Below, one piece after another: positions 12,276 through 22,793 of a stretch of DNA of 64,000 nucleotides. The position numbers and the translations under genes were made by a program. This DNA is from Plasmopara viticola (taxonomy: Eukaryota > Oomycota > Peronosporomycetes > Peronosporales > Peronosporaceae): positions 434,001 through 498,000 of the forward strand of contig MBPM02000053.1 in the NCBI GenBank assembly GCA_001695595.3. The letters are read 5' to 3'. How positions within the stretch are numbered: position 1 is the stretch's first letter; each line of letters starts with the position of its first letter. Below the pieces are notes generated by a model. It saw only the letters and a list, made by a program, of their open reading frames with translations. It searched no databases and was not told where the DNA came from.

Positions 12276-13020
12276 CTAGCCATGAGAGCGCTCTGCTGAG
12301 CGATCGTCATCCAAAGCATTGCAGAAGCCCCGGTCAAACCGGAGCCGCTGAAAATAAGCATTAAATCCTTCAAAAAAATCCTCCCAATCGGACAATCTTG
12401 CAATGGGTATGTTGTTTGCCTTGCTAAAGATATCTGCCTGACATAAGCGTGATCTCGGATCTTTGAACTTATATCTATACCACAGCTCGCAGATCGCTAC
12501 CTGTCTGGCTCCAAAAGTTAGCATACTCCGAGTCAATGTGATATTTTTGATTACGAATATAAGCTGTAGTAGAGCTTGCTATGGATTCAGACCCTTTTAA
12601 TTCCTTTTTTATATAGTTACATTCTATGTTTATGCGCAGAGCAGTAGTATCAGACCATAATCCGCTGATAAACTAGCTCCTCAGCATCAAATACCAGTGA
12701 TTTAAATTCTACATGACTTTCGTCAAACGATACGGTGATTTATCTAACTAATATGACACGCGCACTGGTTTGTACCACCCATTTGACCATTCCGTATCAG
12801 AATTTTGGAAATTCTTGAGTCCATACCTGTCAAACTTTTCATTGAAACTGTGGTGTATCAGACATCGCTTTACTATCCAAGATATCACTGTCGTGATATG
12901 TGCATCTTTCAAGTTCTCATTGAGAAGACTGAATAGGCCTCAAGCTCGTAGCAAAACACAGACTGTAGACCATTCGGGTACTTTTCCGTCCGCATCTAAT
13001 TTGTCGTCGGATAGATAGCA
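12276..13020 (-). mobile_element. Pogo/CENP-B-like transposase fragment, copy A of a dispersed repeat
   Basis: The - strand stretch 12536-12276 reads LTFGARQVAICELWYRYK, then LCQADIFSKANNIPIARLSDW. This matches the layout of the N-terminal CENP-B/Tc5-type helix-turn-helix of pogo-like transposases ('L-T-x-G-x-R-x-x-I-C-E ... Q-x-x-I/L-x-x-W/F ... I-S-x-S/W'). The call rests on pattern, not a search. The DDE catalytic domain is not visible. Nucleotides to the right of it (12540-13000, upstream on the - strand) have a diverged but clearly alignable counterpart at 31.66-32.16 kb, so this is a dispersed element including its 5' flank. A retroelement protein is the alternative. Confidence 0.35.
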
Positions 13021-13716
13021 CTTTAACAAGCCGAGCCAAGCTTAAAGTGTCCGAATGTCGCACGGTTTCTCAACTAAAGTACGATAGATCGTCGGCGATC
13101 CGTTCAGTGGCTCGACGAGTTAGTCGCTTTCCACAGCACCACAAGTTACCTAAGTCGATTCCTATGGGACCCGAATCTAGGAAGCCGGAGACAGGTCACT
13201 AAAGAAGACGAGCAATTACATTGTAAGAGTTTGACTGTCCTGTCATCCCAAAATGGGCTTGTCGTAGTAAGATGGGCTGGACATCTCACCGACAATAAAA
13301 ATCTCCTGGTGCAAATTTGCGTTCAAAACCTGGTCCCACATTTATGTCAGATAAATACCAGCATTCCCTGCTTGAGACTGCTTAGTCTTAACGTTTGGGT
13401 CCTAATAACCCAATTTGGGTGCAGGTTGGTTAGGCAGCCATACTTTTTAGGTGTTGCTCATCCACCGAAGTGAGCGTACAGCGCACTGTACGAGCGAGAT
13501 TAATATTATCAGACTCCAAATTCAACACTCATACAGCCCGTATTATGGAAGCCAAACGTATCGATTACCATATGGGCAAAAATAACAAAATTGATCCTCA
13601 TGGCTGACTACAACCCATATCAGATGGTAATAGGTGAGCACTCACTTAACCTCTAAGCATTGTGGCTAATACGACCGATTCAGTGGGTACTATAGAGGTC
13701 GAGTGTGGGGAAATGT
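13021..13716. other. No gene recognised
   Basis: Two + strand open frames (13231-13473 and 13662-13913) have no recognisable domain. They lie next to, or opposite, the decayed Gypsy fragment, so they are probably chance frames. Confidence 0.4.
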
Positions 13717-14320
13717 TTAAAGAGGACCTGCGAGCAGTTCAGGCCTCGTATAAGACTCAGAGTCCTGAACTTCACCACTATCCTTGTTGTGGCCTACGTA
13801 GAATGTTGTGTTCGACGACATTCTCTCGCAAAGATCGATGGTATATGCTAATGTACGCTTTTCCAGGAAAAAAAAGAATTGATAGAGCATATGGTGCCTC
13901 GTCATGTTCGTGAAATACTAAGCTTGACCTTTCGGTAGGTAACGTTTTGGCTTTTTAAACTCTTTAGGCTCTTCGATTAAATAAACATAACATTCCCATT
14001 CCATACATGTCCAACAATTAGTTTACTGAATGCTGAAGTATCTCTCGCCCTGCCAATTGTGTACATCCCAGTATATTCGAAAAAAAGGTTATTTCAGGAC
14101 AAATGATGCGTATTTATTTCCGCTCTGCGTGATTGAAAAAACCACACGAGCCCGAAAGACGCACGCAACTTTCACCAGTACGTACTTTATGGCAGCAAAA
14201 CCTTCGTCATAAATGAAGCAGTATCCTCAAGCTGTCCAGGCTTGAACAAGACGGCTAGCTCGTAATCATCCTCGTCGAGCTGCACTATCGCGCTACCTAG
14301 GGTATAGTCTGAAGCATCTT
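13717..14320 (-). mobile_element. Ty3/Gypsy pol remnant (RNase H plus possible integrase tail)
   Basis: Starting at 14318 on the - strand, one frame reads DASDYTLGSAIVQLDEDDYE. This is the D-A-S-D-x-x-x-G-x-x-x-x-Q opening of the Ty3/Gypsy RNase H domain. It runs on to F-x-A-I-K-Y-V-L-V-K (about 14207-14180, after a frame change), matching the family's 'E-x-x-A-I/M-K-Y-A-L-x-K' helix. About 350 bp further, 13905-13717 contains RMSSNTTFYVGHNKDSGE, similar to the 'H-P-T-F-Y-V-x-x-L-K' motif near the end of Gypsy integrases. If both are right, roughly 1 kb of integrase is missing between them. The element is dead. Confidence 0.5.
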
Positions 14321-15922
14321 AAACGATAGTTAAGGACTCAGCAAAGTCAAATTGAGTGTTTGCCAAAGGCTTTTCCTTACTTCTATCTACAGCATTCTAT
14401 TTTTGTTCGCTTTAGCATAGTTTATTGCCTTATCCGAATTGATCGAGCAAAGACTTTGTGATACCCACATAGCCTGTGCAAAAGCTGATTACTTTTGTAA
14501 TTCTTCTGGAAACGTAAAGTCCTCGAAGGCTGTGTGGCCTCCACGGGTGCATACGAAGCAGACGAGGACTCTGATATTTTGTGCTTATCGATGCCGATAA
14601 ATAAAGACAGGTTCTCACAATTTGAAAGCCCTGCCTTATGTGGCCTCCAAAGCTGACTGCTCTCCTTTCATACGGCTATGGACAAAGATACTGTCAAAGT
14701 TAGTCGGAACACAAGTGCGTAATGGTAGAGCTAAGTATTTGTCCCGAAGATTAAGAATACGATAGCCCTTGGGCATCACAAGTCATTTCCCTAGCATACC
14801 GTTGGACGTACTTATTACTGTGAAGCGTATACTTAGCTTCCTCGGTTTCCTTGGTAGTAACTCTCTATGCATCATACTAACTGCAAGCAGACGGGCTTTT
14901 GAGCAGTACGTCAATACCTGTTAAGTGATTCGCGCAATTACCGCTGCTTTCAGCTCAAAAACTGGTCACCACGTCTGTGCGATTTTTAACACAGTAAATT
15001 GGTGACGATTTCGGAAATTTTGACTCGTGCAATCCGCAGATTTTTGCCTTAATATTTAAGAGAATATTGATGAGCTCACATTGCTCTTTCAAAAATAACC
15101 GACCAGCATTGTGATATGATTGCCTCACTCTCATGAAGTATTTTTGCTCTTTTGTATTCTACTAATTGCGCCTAAGCTGGTTCGCAACTATGGCACATAC
15201 CTTGCCATGCGTAAATGTGATGTACTTAAGAACATTACTGTATATGGCTCCGTTTCAAGAAGAAATCTGTGTTACCATGCACCCATTAAATCCTTGCTTA
15301 TTTCAACGTGCAAGCTTGTGACTCGCCTTAAGTGTAATAGTGCGATTGCAATTGTTGTAGCTTATGTCTACGCATAGTGCGCACTAGATACGGCAAGCCC
15401 TGCCACACTTAGAGAGGGTTTCCTGACGCTCCAATCTTCTCAGCATCAGTACCGCTTAATAGTATATTTTTCGACCACTTGACTGCTCGTGGTTTCATCG
15501 AAATTTGCTCATGTATATCGTCGACCGTATAATGACTTCGTCATGGCTGTGAAAGCCCAGCCGGCCTTTTATGGTGTTAAAACACTTTTTATTTTTGTTT
15601 GTAGGTGCCAATACGAAGCACTTCGCCATGTATACGACTCAACGACACTATTATAACTCCTATGCATTCAAAATTGTTATTTGCGGAATTTGTGAGCTTT
15701 TAAATGTACGTAAGGCTCACGTTGTTACGTCGAGATGATCACAGCTTAATTTTTACAAGTTTGAAAATGCAATAGGTCTTATAGGTATGCTTCGAACTGA
15801 AGCGCAAAAGACCACTTTGTTAGCCAAAACAAAAGGTACTAAAAATTTTTTAATAAATACTGACAAATTTACCAATTAAAAAAACCTGCAGCAATGCTGC
15901 TGCGTTGCTAAGTTGCTCTATG
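14321..15922. other. Intergenic, no gene recognised
   Basis: No supported coding region. The longest frame (15120-15377, +) is a weakly hydrophobic 85-codon stretch without a domain. The right end (15850-15922) is the 3' flank of the MIT-domain gene and is AT-rich. Confidence 0.5.
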
Positions 15923-17575
15923 CTACAGCCAAACACCGCCATCTTCGTCTTCTTCCATGTCCTCCTCATCTACGTCATACGGCTGTGCCACCATTTTTGA
16001 TTCTTTGAGCCGCGAAGAGTCATGTGCGGACGAAGTGCAATGAAAAGAAGCACGACGACTACGATCGTCATGGAAGCTACCCGAATTCTCATCGCAAGGA
16101 CGATGAACCTTATGAAGAGATGACCATAGATGCTTTATCATACTAGTATCTTCGCACGCTTGCAAATTAGCGTCACAAGCTACTGAAAATCGTGGGCTAT
16201 GTGATTCACTTTGCAAAGAAGCAGACTTTCGTCGCTCGATTTCAAGTTCCTGGCGTACTCGACCCAACTCGTTTTGCACTTCCGCAACTTCTTGCTCCTT
16301 TTGAAGTTCCAACTTAATTGAACGCTGCTTAGAGTGTTGTGCTGCTTGTCGTAAGCACATCTCCATCCTCCGCACGGCGGATCGCAAGTTTTCTGCCTCA
16401 TCCTTTGCAGCTTCCAGTTCTGACTGCAATATCTCCTGCTCATGATCTGCTCTTGCATCATTTGCCAACGGCTCAAATTTGCGAAAACGATCAATTTGTG
16501 GCAACCCGATGTGTTCATGAAGCTCATTAATGAGCCCCATTTTCTGCTCTCGTCGTGGCGAAGTCTCTGTTGCTGGCGCACAGTCCACATGCTTAAGCTG
16601 ACAAGACCTATGGAATTCTTCGACTCCACCTAAATTAATCCTGGCAACAAAACTTTGTCCGCCAAAATTACTTTCTTCTTCATCACTACTTACATTCCCG
16701 GTCACGTCATTAAAGCTTTCTCGAGTATTCAAGTTGTCGTGTAAAGCTCTAGCGGTAGCTCGTGTCTGAGCTGCTTTCTTCGCTCGTCTCTCTCTAACGA
16801 CCTGCATTAAACGCCCTCGAATTTTCATCAATGCTATCAACTGATTCAGCTTCATCTTCATATCGCGATTGTCCTGCTGCATCTTCGAAACCATCTGTTG
16901 TTTCTCCGACAACGACCTCTTGCGGGATTCTTGCAGCTGTAAATATGCTGCAGCTAGTGCCTCTTGACTCGGATTATTTTTTATAACTTTATTCGTCCAC
17001 TCAGATAGCCCTTCAGCTCGTTGTAGTAGAGCTAAAGCTTTTGCCTTCACGATATCCTGTAAATGTGGTGCTGCCTGGCGCCTTCCGACCTCAATAAGCA
17101 TTTGCCCCGCCCGAATGTACGCATCAATTGCAGTGTGAGGCATCTGTTTACGCTCATTATCCATCGCATATTGAGCCACAAACACAGCGTCTTCGTAAGC
17201 GGGACCCAACAATTGGGTGGCTGTAAGTCGTAAAACATTTTCTTGCCCAGAAACTATTTCTACAGCCTTCGAAGGCCCAGCAGACATCTGACAGATTGTT
17301 GACGGCGCAAAATTGTTTGGCAATGAGCTATTGACAATCGTGAGAGCTGGTCCAGTTGCAAAACTTGCAGATGTTCGACAAACAGGCTGATGCACTCCTT
17401 CTTCGGCGACCCGAGCAAATTGGCGAACATTATTTCCAGAATTAAAAGGTACTTCGGGCCATGAATTAGACGCAGCGGTTGCATCAGATAATTGCGAGGT
17501 TGAAGTTGCTGCCGAAGAGTGTTTACTTTCGCGCAGAGCTCGGAGGCGTGCCTCTAAGTCCATGCGACCGACCAT
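15923..17575 (-). CDS. MIT-domain coiled-coil protein
   Basis: Single-exon frame of 550 residues from ATG 17575 (MVGRMDLEARLR); ATG 17563 is four codons inside. The frame stays open further upstream (to 17659), but that extension is hydrophobic and AT-rich and looks like 5' leader. Residues about 125-194 (GPAYEDAVFVAQYAMDNERK ... AIDAYIRAGQMLIEV ... KAKALALLQRAEGL) have the three-helix layout of an MIT domain, which in other proteins binds ESCRT-III tails or microtubules. Residues about 203-275 and 387-467 are heptad-rich coiled coils. The middle is Ser/Asp-rich, and the last residues are strongly acidic (DEEDMEEDEDGG). The architecture suggests a scaffold in endosomal sorting or membrane traffic. 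I cannot name an orthologue. Gene on its own strand block with GPI-type and YbaK genes, but spacing (over 1.3 kb) argues against shared transcription. Confidence 0.85.
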   Translation of the reverse strand: MVGRMDLEARLRALRESKHSSAATSTSQLSDATAASNSWPEVPFNSGNNVRQFARVAEEGVHQPVCRTSASFATGPALTIVNSSLPNNFAPSTICQMSAGPSKAVEIVSGQENVLRLTATQLLGPAYEDAVFVAQYAMDNERKQMPHTAIDAYIRAGQMLIEVGRRQAAPHLQDIVKAKALALLQRAEGLSEWTNKVIKNNPSQEALAAAYLQLQESRKRSLSEKQQMVSKMQQDNRDMKMKLNQLIALMKIRGRLMQVVRERRAKKAAQTRATARALHDNLNTRESFNDVTGNVSSDEEESNFGGQSFVARINLGGVEEFHRSCQLKHVDCAPATETSPRREQKMGLINELHEHIGLPQIDRFRKFEPLANDARADHEQEILQSELEAAKDEAENLRSAVRRMEMCLRQAAQHSKQRSIKLELQKEQEVAEVQNELGRVRQELEIERRKSASLQSESHSPRFSVACDANLQACEDTSMIKHLWSSLHKVHRPCDENSGSFHDDRSRRASFHCTSSAHDSSRLKESKMVAQPYDVDEEDMEEDEDGGVWL

Positions 17576-18909
17576 GACAACGTTGACTGACACTTTTATA
17601 GAAATGCAAGTATTGACATTATTTTTTAGGTAACTTCTAAAAAGAAAAAAGCTGATCACATATTGAACAAATTAATAACAACTATGCGATAGCTTACACT
17701 GTAACGGCAATGAAAGACGTCGACGACTTTAAGATCACAACTGACTTTAAAAGTCAGTGATTCGGTAGAATGAGGTGCTGCACAAAAGTGATCATGGCTT
17801 GTTGTTCGCACAGGAAAAATGAATGAATTTGTTTTCTACTGAGTGCAAAGCCGCAACTCTGCGGTACAAATGCAATTGCCGCCCATTTTCAATTTTAGCA
17901 TGCCGATTAAAATGTGTTAGTCGACAAGGATATAAGGCAAAGGCCGTATGCTGTGCAGAATTTCTTAGACTTTGAAATGCAGCTTTAATTCCTTATCCGG
18001 CGATTGCAATGATTTACACTTATGTAGCACGTTCAACAAACACCAGTATTATAAGGCGCATATCATATTACTCATATAATTTGAGGCAAATTCAATAGCC
18101 AAATATTCCATACTCGTTGACCGTCAACGTGTTGTAGTACTCCGTGAATTGCCCAAAAGGTTGGAAAGATAAAGTGGTTTACTATAACCCCGAGTACAAT
18201 ATCCGAGGTATCAATATGAGCTGAGCGCAAACATATCTGATAAGTATATTGTTAGTATTCAGCTCCTTGATAGAATTTCGATTTCCCATCAATTCTTGGT
18301 CGACTAGCCTAGCCCACTTCGCACTCCCAAGCTGTAATGTTATCGTCAATAACTTTCCGACAATCCCGTCACGGCAAAAATAATTTCAAAATGCTGACTA
18401 ATAGATAAGGATTAGTAATTTTACCATAGAAAGCATCTGCACTTTGATAAAATTAACTGTATGAGGCAGTGTAACGTTCTCGGCATGAAACCAAATCATT
18501 TACATTGACATGTACCCGAAGCCACACGTCAATTTAAATAATTTGTTGAGCCGTCAAAGCACCGGCTGGCGTTGTATACTAACAAACAGACCGTCTAACT
18601 TCAGGGTGGTTTGTCCTCGAATATATAGGTGTCAAAGAGGAATAAGATACATACAGAGGCGAAGTTTGCCACCGCAGATTTGATGACAAAATAATATTAC
18701 TACTGGTGTACCGACCCATACTCGGAGTACTGCTAAATTAAGCGTAGATTCTAATTTCTACTAATGTTTGCTAATTGTATTAATTAAGTAACATCAGATG
18801 AAATCGCCAAAAAATATGAATCAGTGCCGCCTAGGACAACTTCAATGCGTATTGGAATGTATTTATCAAATTGCAGCTGAGCATTTTTCACTCTACTACG
18901 TATTTCTTT
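17576..18909. other. Intergenic, no gene recognised
   Basis: About 1.3 kb of AT-rich sequence with stops in every frame and no visible repeat structure. It separates the promoter side of the MIT-domain gene from the 3' end of the GPI-type protein gene. Confidence 0.6.
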
Positions 18910-19461
18910 TTAAAAGAAAGCAGCAACCATGGTAGCAACTGCAGTAGACGCTATGGAAATCAGCGACATTGACTGAAGGCTGGTTGCTGCAGATGTGCCT
19001 GACGAACTCGTTGAATCTGGCGTTTCCGGGGTCGGCGTTTCCGTGTCGCCTACATCGGTTTTGTCTGCACTCGATCCGCTTGCATCAGCACTTCCCACAT
19101 AATCTGTAAAGGTCTTATTTAAATTTTGGTAAAAATTGTCGTCGCTATCCGAGGCACTTGACGAACTCATTGATGCATCTGACGCAGGTGCTGGCGTCAC
19201 GGGTGGTGCGGTCGTTGCTGTTGGTGGTGGAAAGTTGACTGCAGGAGTTGTAGGAGCAGTTGATGGCGCTGAAGGAGTAGTTCCTGGAGTTGCAGAATTA
19301 GTCGCTGGGGCAGCGGTCGTAGCGGGTGCAGCAGTAGGAGCTGTTGTCGTTGTGGTGGTGACCGTAGTTGAAGTAGACATAGCCCCTGTAGAGGAATTAG
19401 TCTGAGCAGATCCTTGCGAAGCAATGGCGGCGGCAATGACGATTGTGGCGAAAATTTTCAT
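18910..19461 (-). CDS. Secreted, probably GPI-anchored Thr/Ser/Pro/Ala-rich protein
   Basis: 183 residues from ATG 19461. The frame is open upstream to 19590, but this start places a textbook signal peptide first: MKIFATIVIAAAIASQGSAQ, with likely cleavage after the A-Q region. A mucin-like block follows (about residues 22-100), almost entirely Thr, Ala, Pro and Ser with runs such as TTTTTT, which would be heavily O-glycosylated. Then come a Ser/Asp segment, a short ordered stretch (FYQNLNKTFTDYV, with an N-glycosylation sequon N-K-T) and another Ser/Thr spacer. The C-terminus is a hydrophobic tail (SLISIASTAVATMVAAFF) with no charged residue after it, as in GPI-attachment signals. Oomycetes carry many such cell-surface proteins. 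Its exact role is unknown. Confidence 0.85.
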   Translation of the reverse strand: MKIFATIVIAAAIASQGSAQTNSSTGAMSTSTTVTTTTTTAPTAAPATTAAPATNSATPGTTPSAPSTAPTTPAVNFPPPTATTAPPVTPAPASDASMSSSSASDSDDNFYQNLNKTFTDYVGSADASGSSADKTDVGDTETPTPETPDSTSSSGTSAATSLQSMSLISIASTAVATMVAAFF

Positions 19462-19465
19462 TTTA

Positions 19466-19476
19466 AAGAAATGAGA
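19466..19476 (-). promoter_or_regulatory. Possible oomycete initiator (Inr-like) just before the GPI-protein start
   Basis: On the - strand the sequence CTCTCATTTCTTTAAA ends a few bases before the ATG. TCATTTC with flanking pyrimidines resembles the oomycete Inr core (GCTCATTYYNCAWTTT). Agreement is partial and the leader would be very short, so this is a weak call. Confidence 0.25.
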
Positions 19477-19827
19477 GGGAGTAAACAACCAGGGCTTGAT
19501 CGCGTGGGGCGAAGAGTGCAGAAGTGCGAATGAAATTTTGATGGATCCCTGTAGACCAACTAAAAGATAGTCTGACCAGCAATCGCACATCGATGTAACG
19601 GATCGTGCTGGTGCTTCTCAAATCGCTTAGCCGTTTTGCAACCGTAGCTCTCGACAAGTGTCTATCTTGGCCACAACTTTTACACAGTCTATTTTCGCAA
19701 TCCTTGCGTGCGAATTGCGCGAGTTAGTCAAAAATCAAAACCTGTCAGCAAACAAACCCTTTTTAACGGTCGAATAACTAGCGAATTTTGTGGCAAACAT
19801 TTATTTGAGTGATTATCTACACAATTG

Positions 19828-20758
19828 CTACTCATCATCGTCCTCTCTTAGCGTCGTGATGCCGTCCGCTACGCGTGCTTCAAGGGCCTTCACCAGATCT
19901 TTGACACTGATGCGAAGCTTGACGGATTCAGCACCCCCGCCAAGCCAAAGAAAAGACGGCTTCAACTCAGCAACTGCCCCTGCTATTATCACCTAAATTA
20001 AAAAGCTTGATCAAAACATATTCAAAAAGTTCCTTCTGCATACATAGTGCAAACCGAAATAGGTGTTTTCATGCCAAATGGGGACACTCCATTGTGAACA
20101 AAACCCGTGAGCTCCTCTGATGCCTAAAAATATCAAATATATCATCAACTTGCTAACAACAACAATCAAACATCTCTCGTATTACCTTCGCGGAGGCATG
20201 CTGAAAATTAAACTTTTTTTTTGACGGACGAACAGCTTCGGGAATATTGTCACGCACGAAGCAACGGAGCCGCTCTGCGTCCAGCTTTGAATTATACTGC
20301 AGCACGACGCAATAATAACTGCCGCCATTACAACAGAATCGATAAGAAAAGTGTCATCTATCAGTGCATTATGTGTGGCCGTACTTACCGACTATTAAGT
20401 GGATCGTCCACTCCGCTGTTAAGGCAAGCCATATTTTCCACGATTATGCTCTTGCAAAGGTGTGGAATGTTGCAGTCCAGATACTTTCTGTCAGCAACAA
20501 CATTATTACGATCACTAATTTAATATTCCATGAATAACTAAGGATGCATATAAAAATTAAGTATTACGCTCTATGAGCAAGCGACCACGCATAATAGTCA
20601 CTTGGCGCTGTCTTAAGCGCTGTGCTAGTCAGCCTTTCGCGTTTCAAATGCGCCTGAACACGTCTTATTCCCTTTAAGTCGTCCACCGATCGTTCCAGGG
20701 TCGATAGACGCTTCTGCGCTTCTGCAAGTCGCAACGCAACTTCCTCCAAAGTTGCCAT
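19828..20758 (-). CDS. YbaK/EbsC-family protein, putative aminoacyl-tRNA editing (5 exons)
   Basis: Exons on the - strand: 20758-20568, 20487-20389, 20318-20186, 20123-20055, 19992-19828. They sum to 657 nt (218 residues plus TAG). All four introns are GT...AG, 62-80 nt, and all phases join without a break. The N-terminus (MATLEEVALRLAEAQKRLST) is a short coiled coil. The YbaK domain follows, with the family hallmark HNGVSPFGMKTPIS and, further on, FLWLGGGAESVKLRISVKDL, like the conserved 'G-G-V-S-P-F-G-L-K-x-P ... G-G-x-x-x-x-x-x-I-x-x-x-D-L' blocks. Known: YbaK proteins deacylate mischarged tRNAs, mainly Cys- or Ala-tRNA(Pro). Substrate here is not predictable. It is divergently arranged with the coiled-coil gene, with 157 bp between starts. 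Confidence 0.88.
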
Positions 20759-20915
20759 GGAGCAATTTCATAAACACTTTTTTAGATATGTCAAATTTTG
20801 ATATTTGCAGGTACCTAATAAGTTCTCAAAAAAGGAACATGAGCCGTGAAAAAATAGATATCTCCGCTGACAAGTTTCATCAATTAGGAGACGTCTGCCG
20901 TCATCACGAACCACC
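20759..20915. promoter_or_regulatory. Short shared upstream region between two divergent genes
   Basis: The 157 bp between the ATG of the YbaK gene (- strand) and the chosen ATG of the coiled-coil gene (+ strand) must contain both 5' leaders and promoters. An ATG at 20839 (+) is in a different frame from the coiled-coil protein and would either be an upstream start or belong to an unrecognised first exon. No TATA-like or Inr-like element stands out. Confidence 0.4.
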
Positions 20916-22684
20916 ATGCGCAAGAGGTCTATGGATTTGCAGTCACTGGCGTCGATCAATACCGTGCGCACAATAGATCGCAAGCGACTGCAAAATAAAG
21001 CTCGTCGGATGCAAATAAATGAGAAACTGCGCCTCGAAATGTGTGCACGCTTGCAGCAGAAGTTGCACAAGACTCCTAAAATTGCTGTAGAGATGGCCTT
21101 CAAGGTGCTACAAATCCTTAAGCAGCGAAAAGTTGCACCTGCTGATCTGTCGGACGCAGCGCTGGCAGAAATCGTTTCCAATTTTACGATGCAAAGACAG
21201 GAACAAATCTCGATAGCTGAACGTACGACGCGGAAGTCGGTGTCTTCTAGTCACGAGCAGATGGACTCAGCAGAGCCAATAAAGCGTAAATTTCCTCGAG
21301 AGATTAAAGGCAAGCAGCCCTTGGACAATAACCGTATAAGCGCACGAGGTGCTTTTACTTCTGGTGGCAGCCTTGATCGAGTAATTGACGAGAATGATCG
21401 GCATTTCACCGAGACCCAACAACAGCAAAAAGGCGTGGCATTTGAGCTACCTGCTTTAACTTCTATAAAAAAGAATCGCGATACTGGCATCTGGGAGGAA
21501 ATTGTCAAATTTAGCTCACTTGAAGAGCAAAACGAGGCTCAACTTATCAAAGAGCGAAAGTTGCGTGAGCGTCGAGATTATACGTCCAAGCTTCACGATC
21601 AAGTCTCACAAAAACACCAGTCCTTAAAGCAGGAACGTGAACGAAGTGCAGAGTTTCACCGCCGAACTCTCGAGACGATTCGCCAGGCTGAAGACGAGGA
21701 GCGCAAAAAAGAGCAGGAACGTCTCAAACGCGAGCATGAGCTGATTGCAAGTCAGACGCAGCAAAGAGTAGCAAAACAGGCCCGACAAGAGAAAGAAAGG
21801 GCAATCAAGAAGGCTCAGGAACAACACGCAGCAGAATCGCTGGAGAAACAGAGGAATGACGAATTAGCTCGTGAGAAGGCCCGGAAAGAGGCAGAGAAAA
21901 GACGGGTTGAGCAAGTGTTTCGGGAAAATGAAATGCAACTTCAGCAAAAGCGCCTGCAGCAAGCGCGAGAACGTGAATTAGAGGTCAAACTTTCAGAAGA
22001 ATACATTGCGATGGAGAAGAAGAAAGATGAAGCGCGTCAAAAGAAAATTAACACCCTGACGGACAATATCAAGAAAAAGATGAAGATATTCGACGATACG
22101 GCAAAAGCTTCTTTCGATGCTAAGGTGCGAGAGGAGGATGAACGGGTACAACGCTATCAGCAAGAGTATACAAACAAGCATTTGAAAGACGAGTGCAAGC
22201 GACGAGCGGATGCTGAAGTTCGTAGTCGTGCGCAGGCTGAGTATTTACGTGTGCAAATGCAGGAGAAGAAAGAGCGTGAAGAAGCTTTGAAGCACGATCG
22301 GAACAAGCAAGCTGATTTGTGGAAGCAGGAGCGCATTGAGGCTGAAAATCGTGAAAAAATAATTGAGCAACAGCGAGTTTTGAGAAATCGCTCGCAGCAG
22401 AACGTGCTACTTGAACAAATTCGAGAACGTGAACTGCGTCGTTTCAAGGCAGATCAAAGCCCTTTTGAGGTTCAGATTAATGCCAGACTTTTGGAGAAGA
22501 TTCACAAACAAGCAGGCGCAGCACAGAGTCGAGCAGAAAATGTTGTTAATGAGACGCAAAACCGATCTCGAGAAGTAAGTATTTTTTTTTATTTGCCATG
22601 TAATGGAAAAGATATTGTTAGCGTAACCATTGCACTTGTCAGTTGCAGGAAGAGGAACAGGCCTTGCAGCATCAACAATCGTAA
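20916..22684 (+). CDS. Long coiled-coil protein, trichoplein-like, possibly flagellar (2 exons)
   Basis: Exon 1 is 20916-22574 and exon 2 is 22649-22684. The 74-nt intron starts GTAAGT and ends TTGCAG, and the phase-0 join gives 564 residues ending EEEQALQHQQS. Reading through the intron instead would give an unrelated basic tail. Residues about 1-75 are basic and helical. About 85-190 is polar and likely disordered. From about 205 to 530 the chain is a nearly unbroken Glu/Lys/Arg/Gln coiled coil (for example QEQERLKREHELIASQTQQR), ending in ERELRRFKADQSPFEVQINA. Composition and length resemble trichoplein/TPH-type flagellar or basal-body proteins, which fits an organism with zoospores, but this is inference. 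An upstream exon cannot be excluded. The gene runs convergently into eIF4G with only 110 bp between stops. Confidence 0.75.
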
Positions 22685-22793
22685 CGCACGCGATGAACAT
22701 TTGTGTTTAAGCAATTTAAATTGCAGAAGGCTATTGCGAAGAGCGGGGAACTTGTAAAAAAGCGCTAAACGCAACAAACCTATTGCTCAATAA

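Noticed and set aside
16180..16629. 149-codon frame overlapping the MIT-domain gene on the same strand
   Set aside because: Different frame inside a long conserved-looking coiled-coil gene; no independent support.
20221..20523. 100-codon + strand frame
   Set aside because: Antisense to exons 2 and 3 of the YbaK gene, whose spliced frame is complete.
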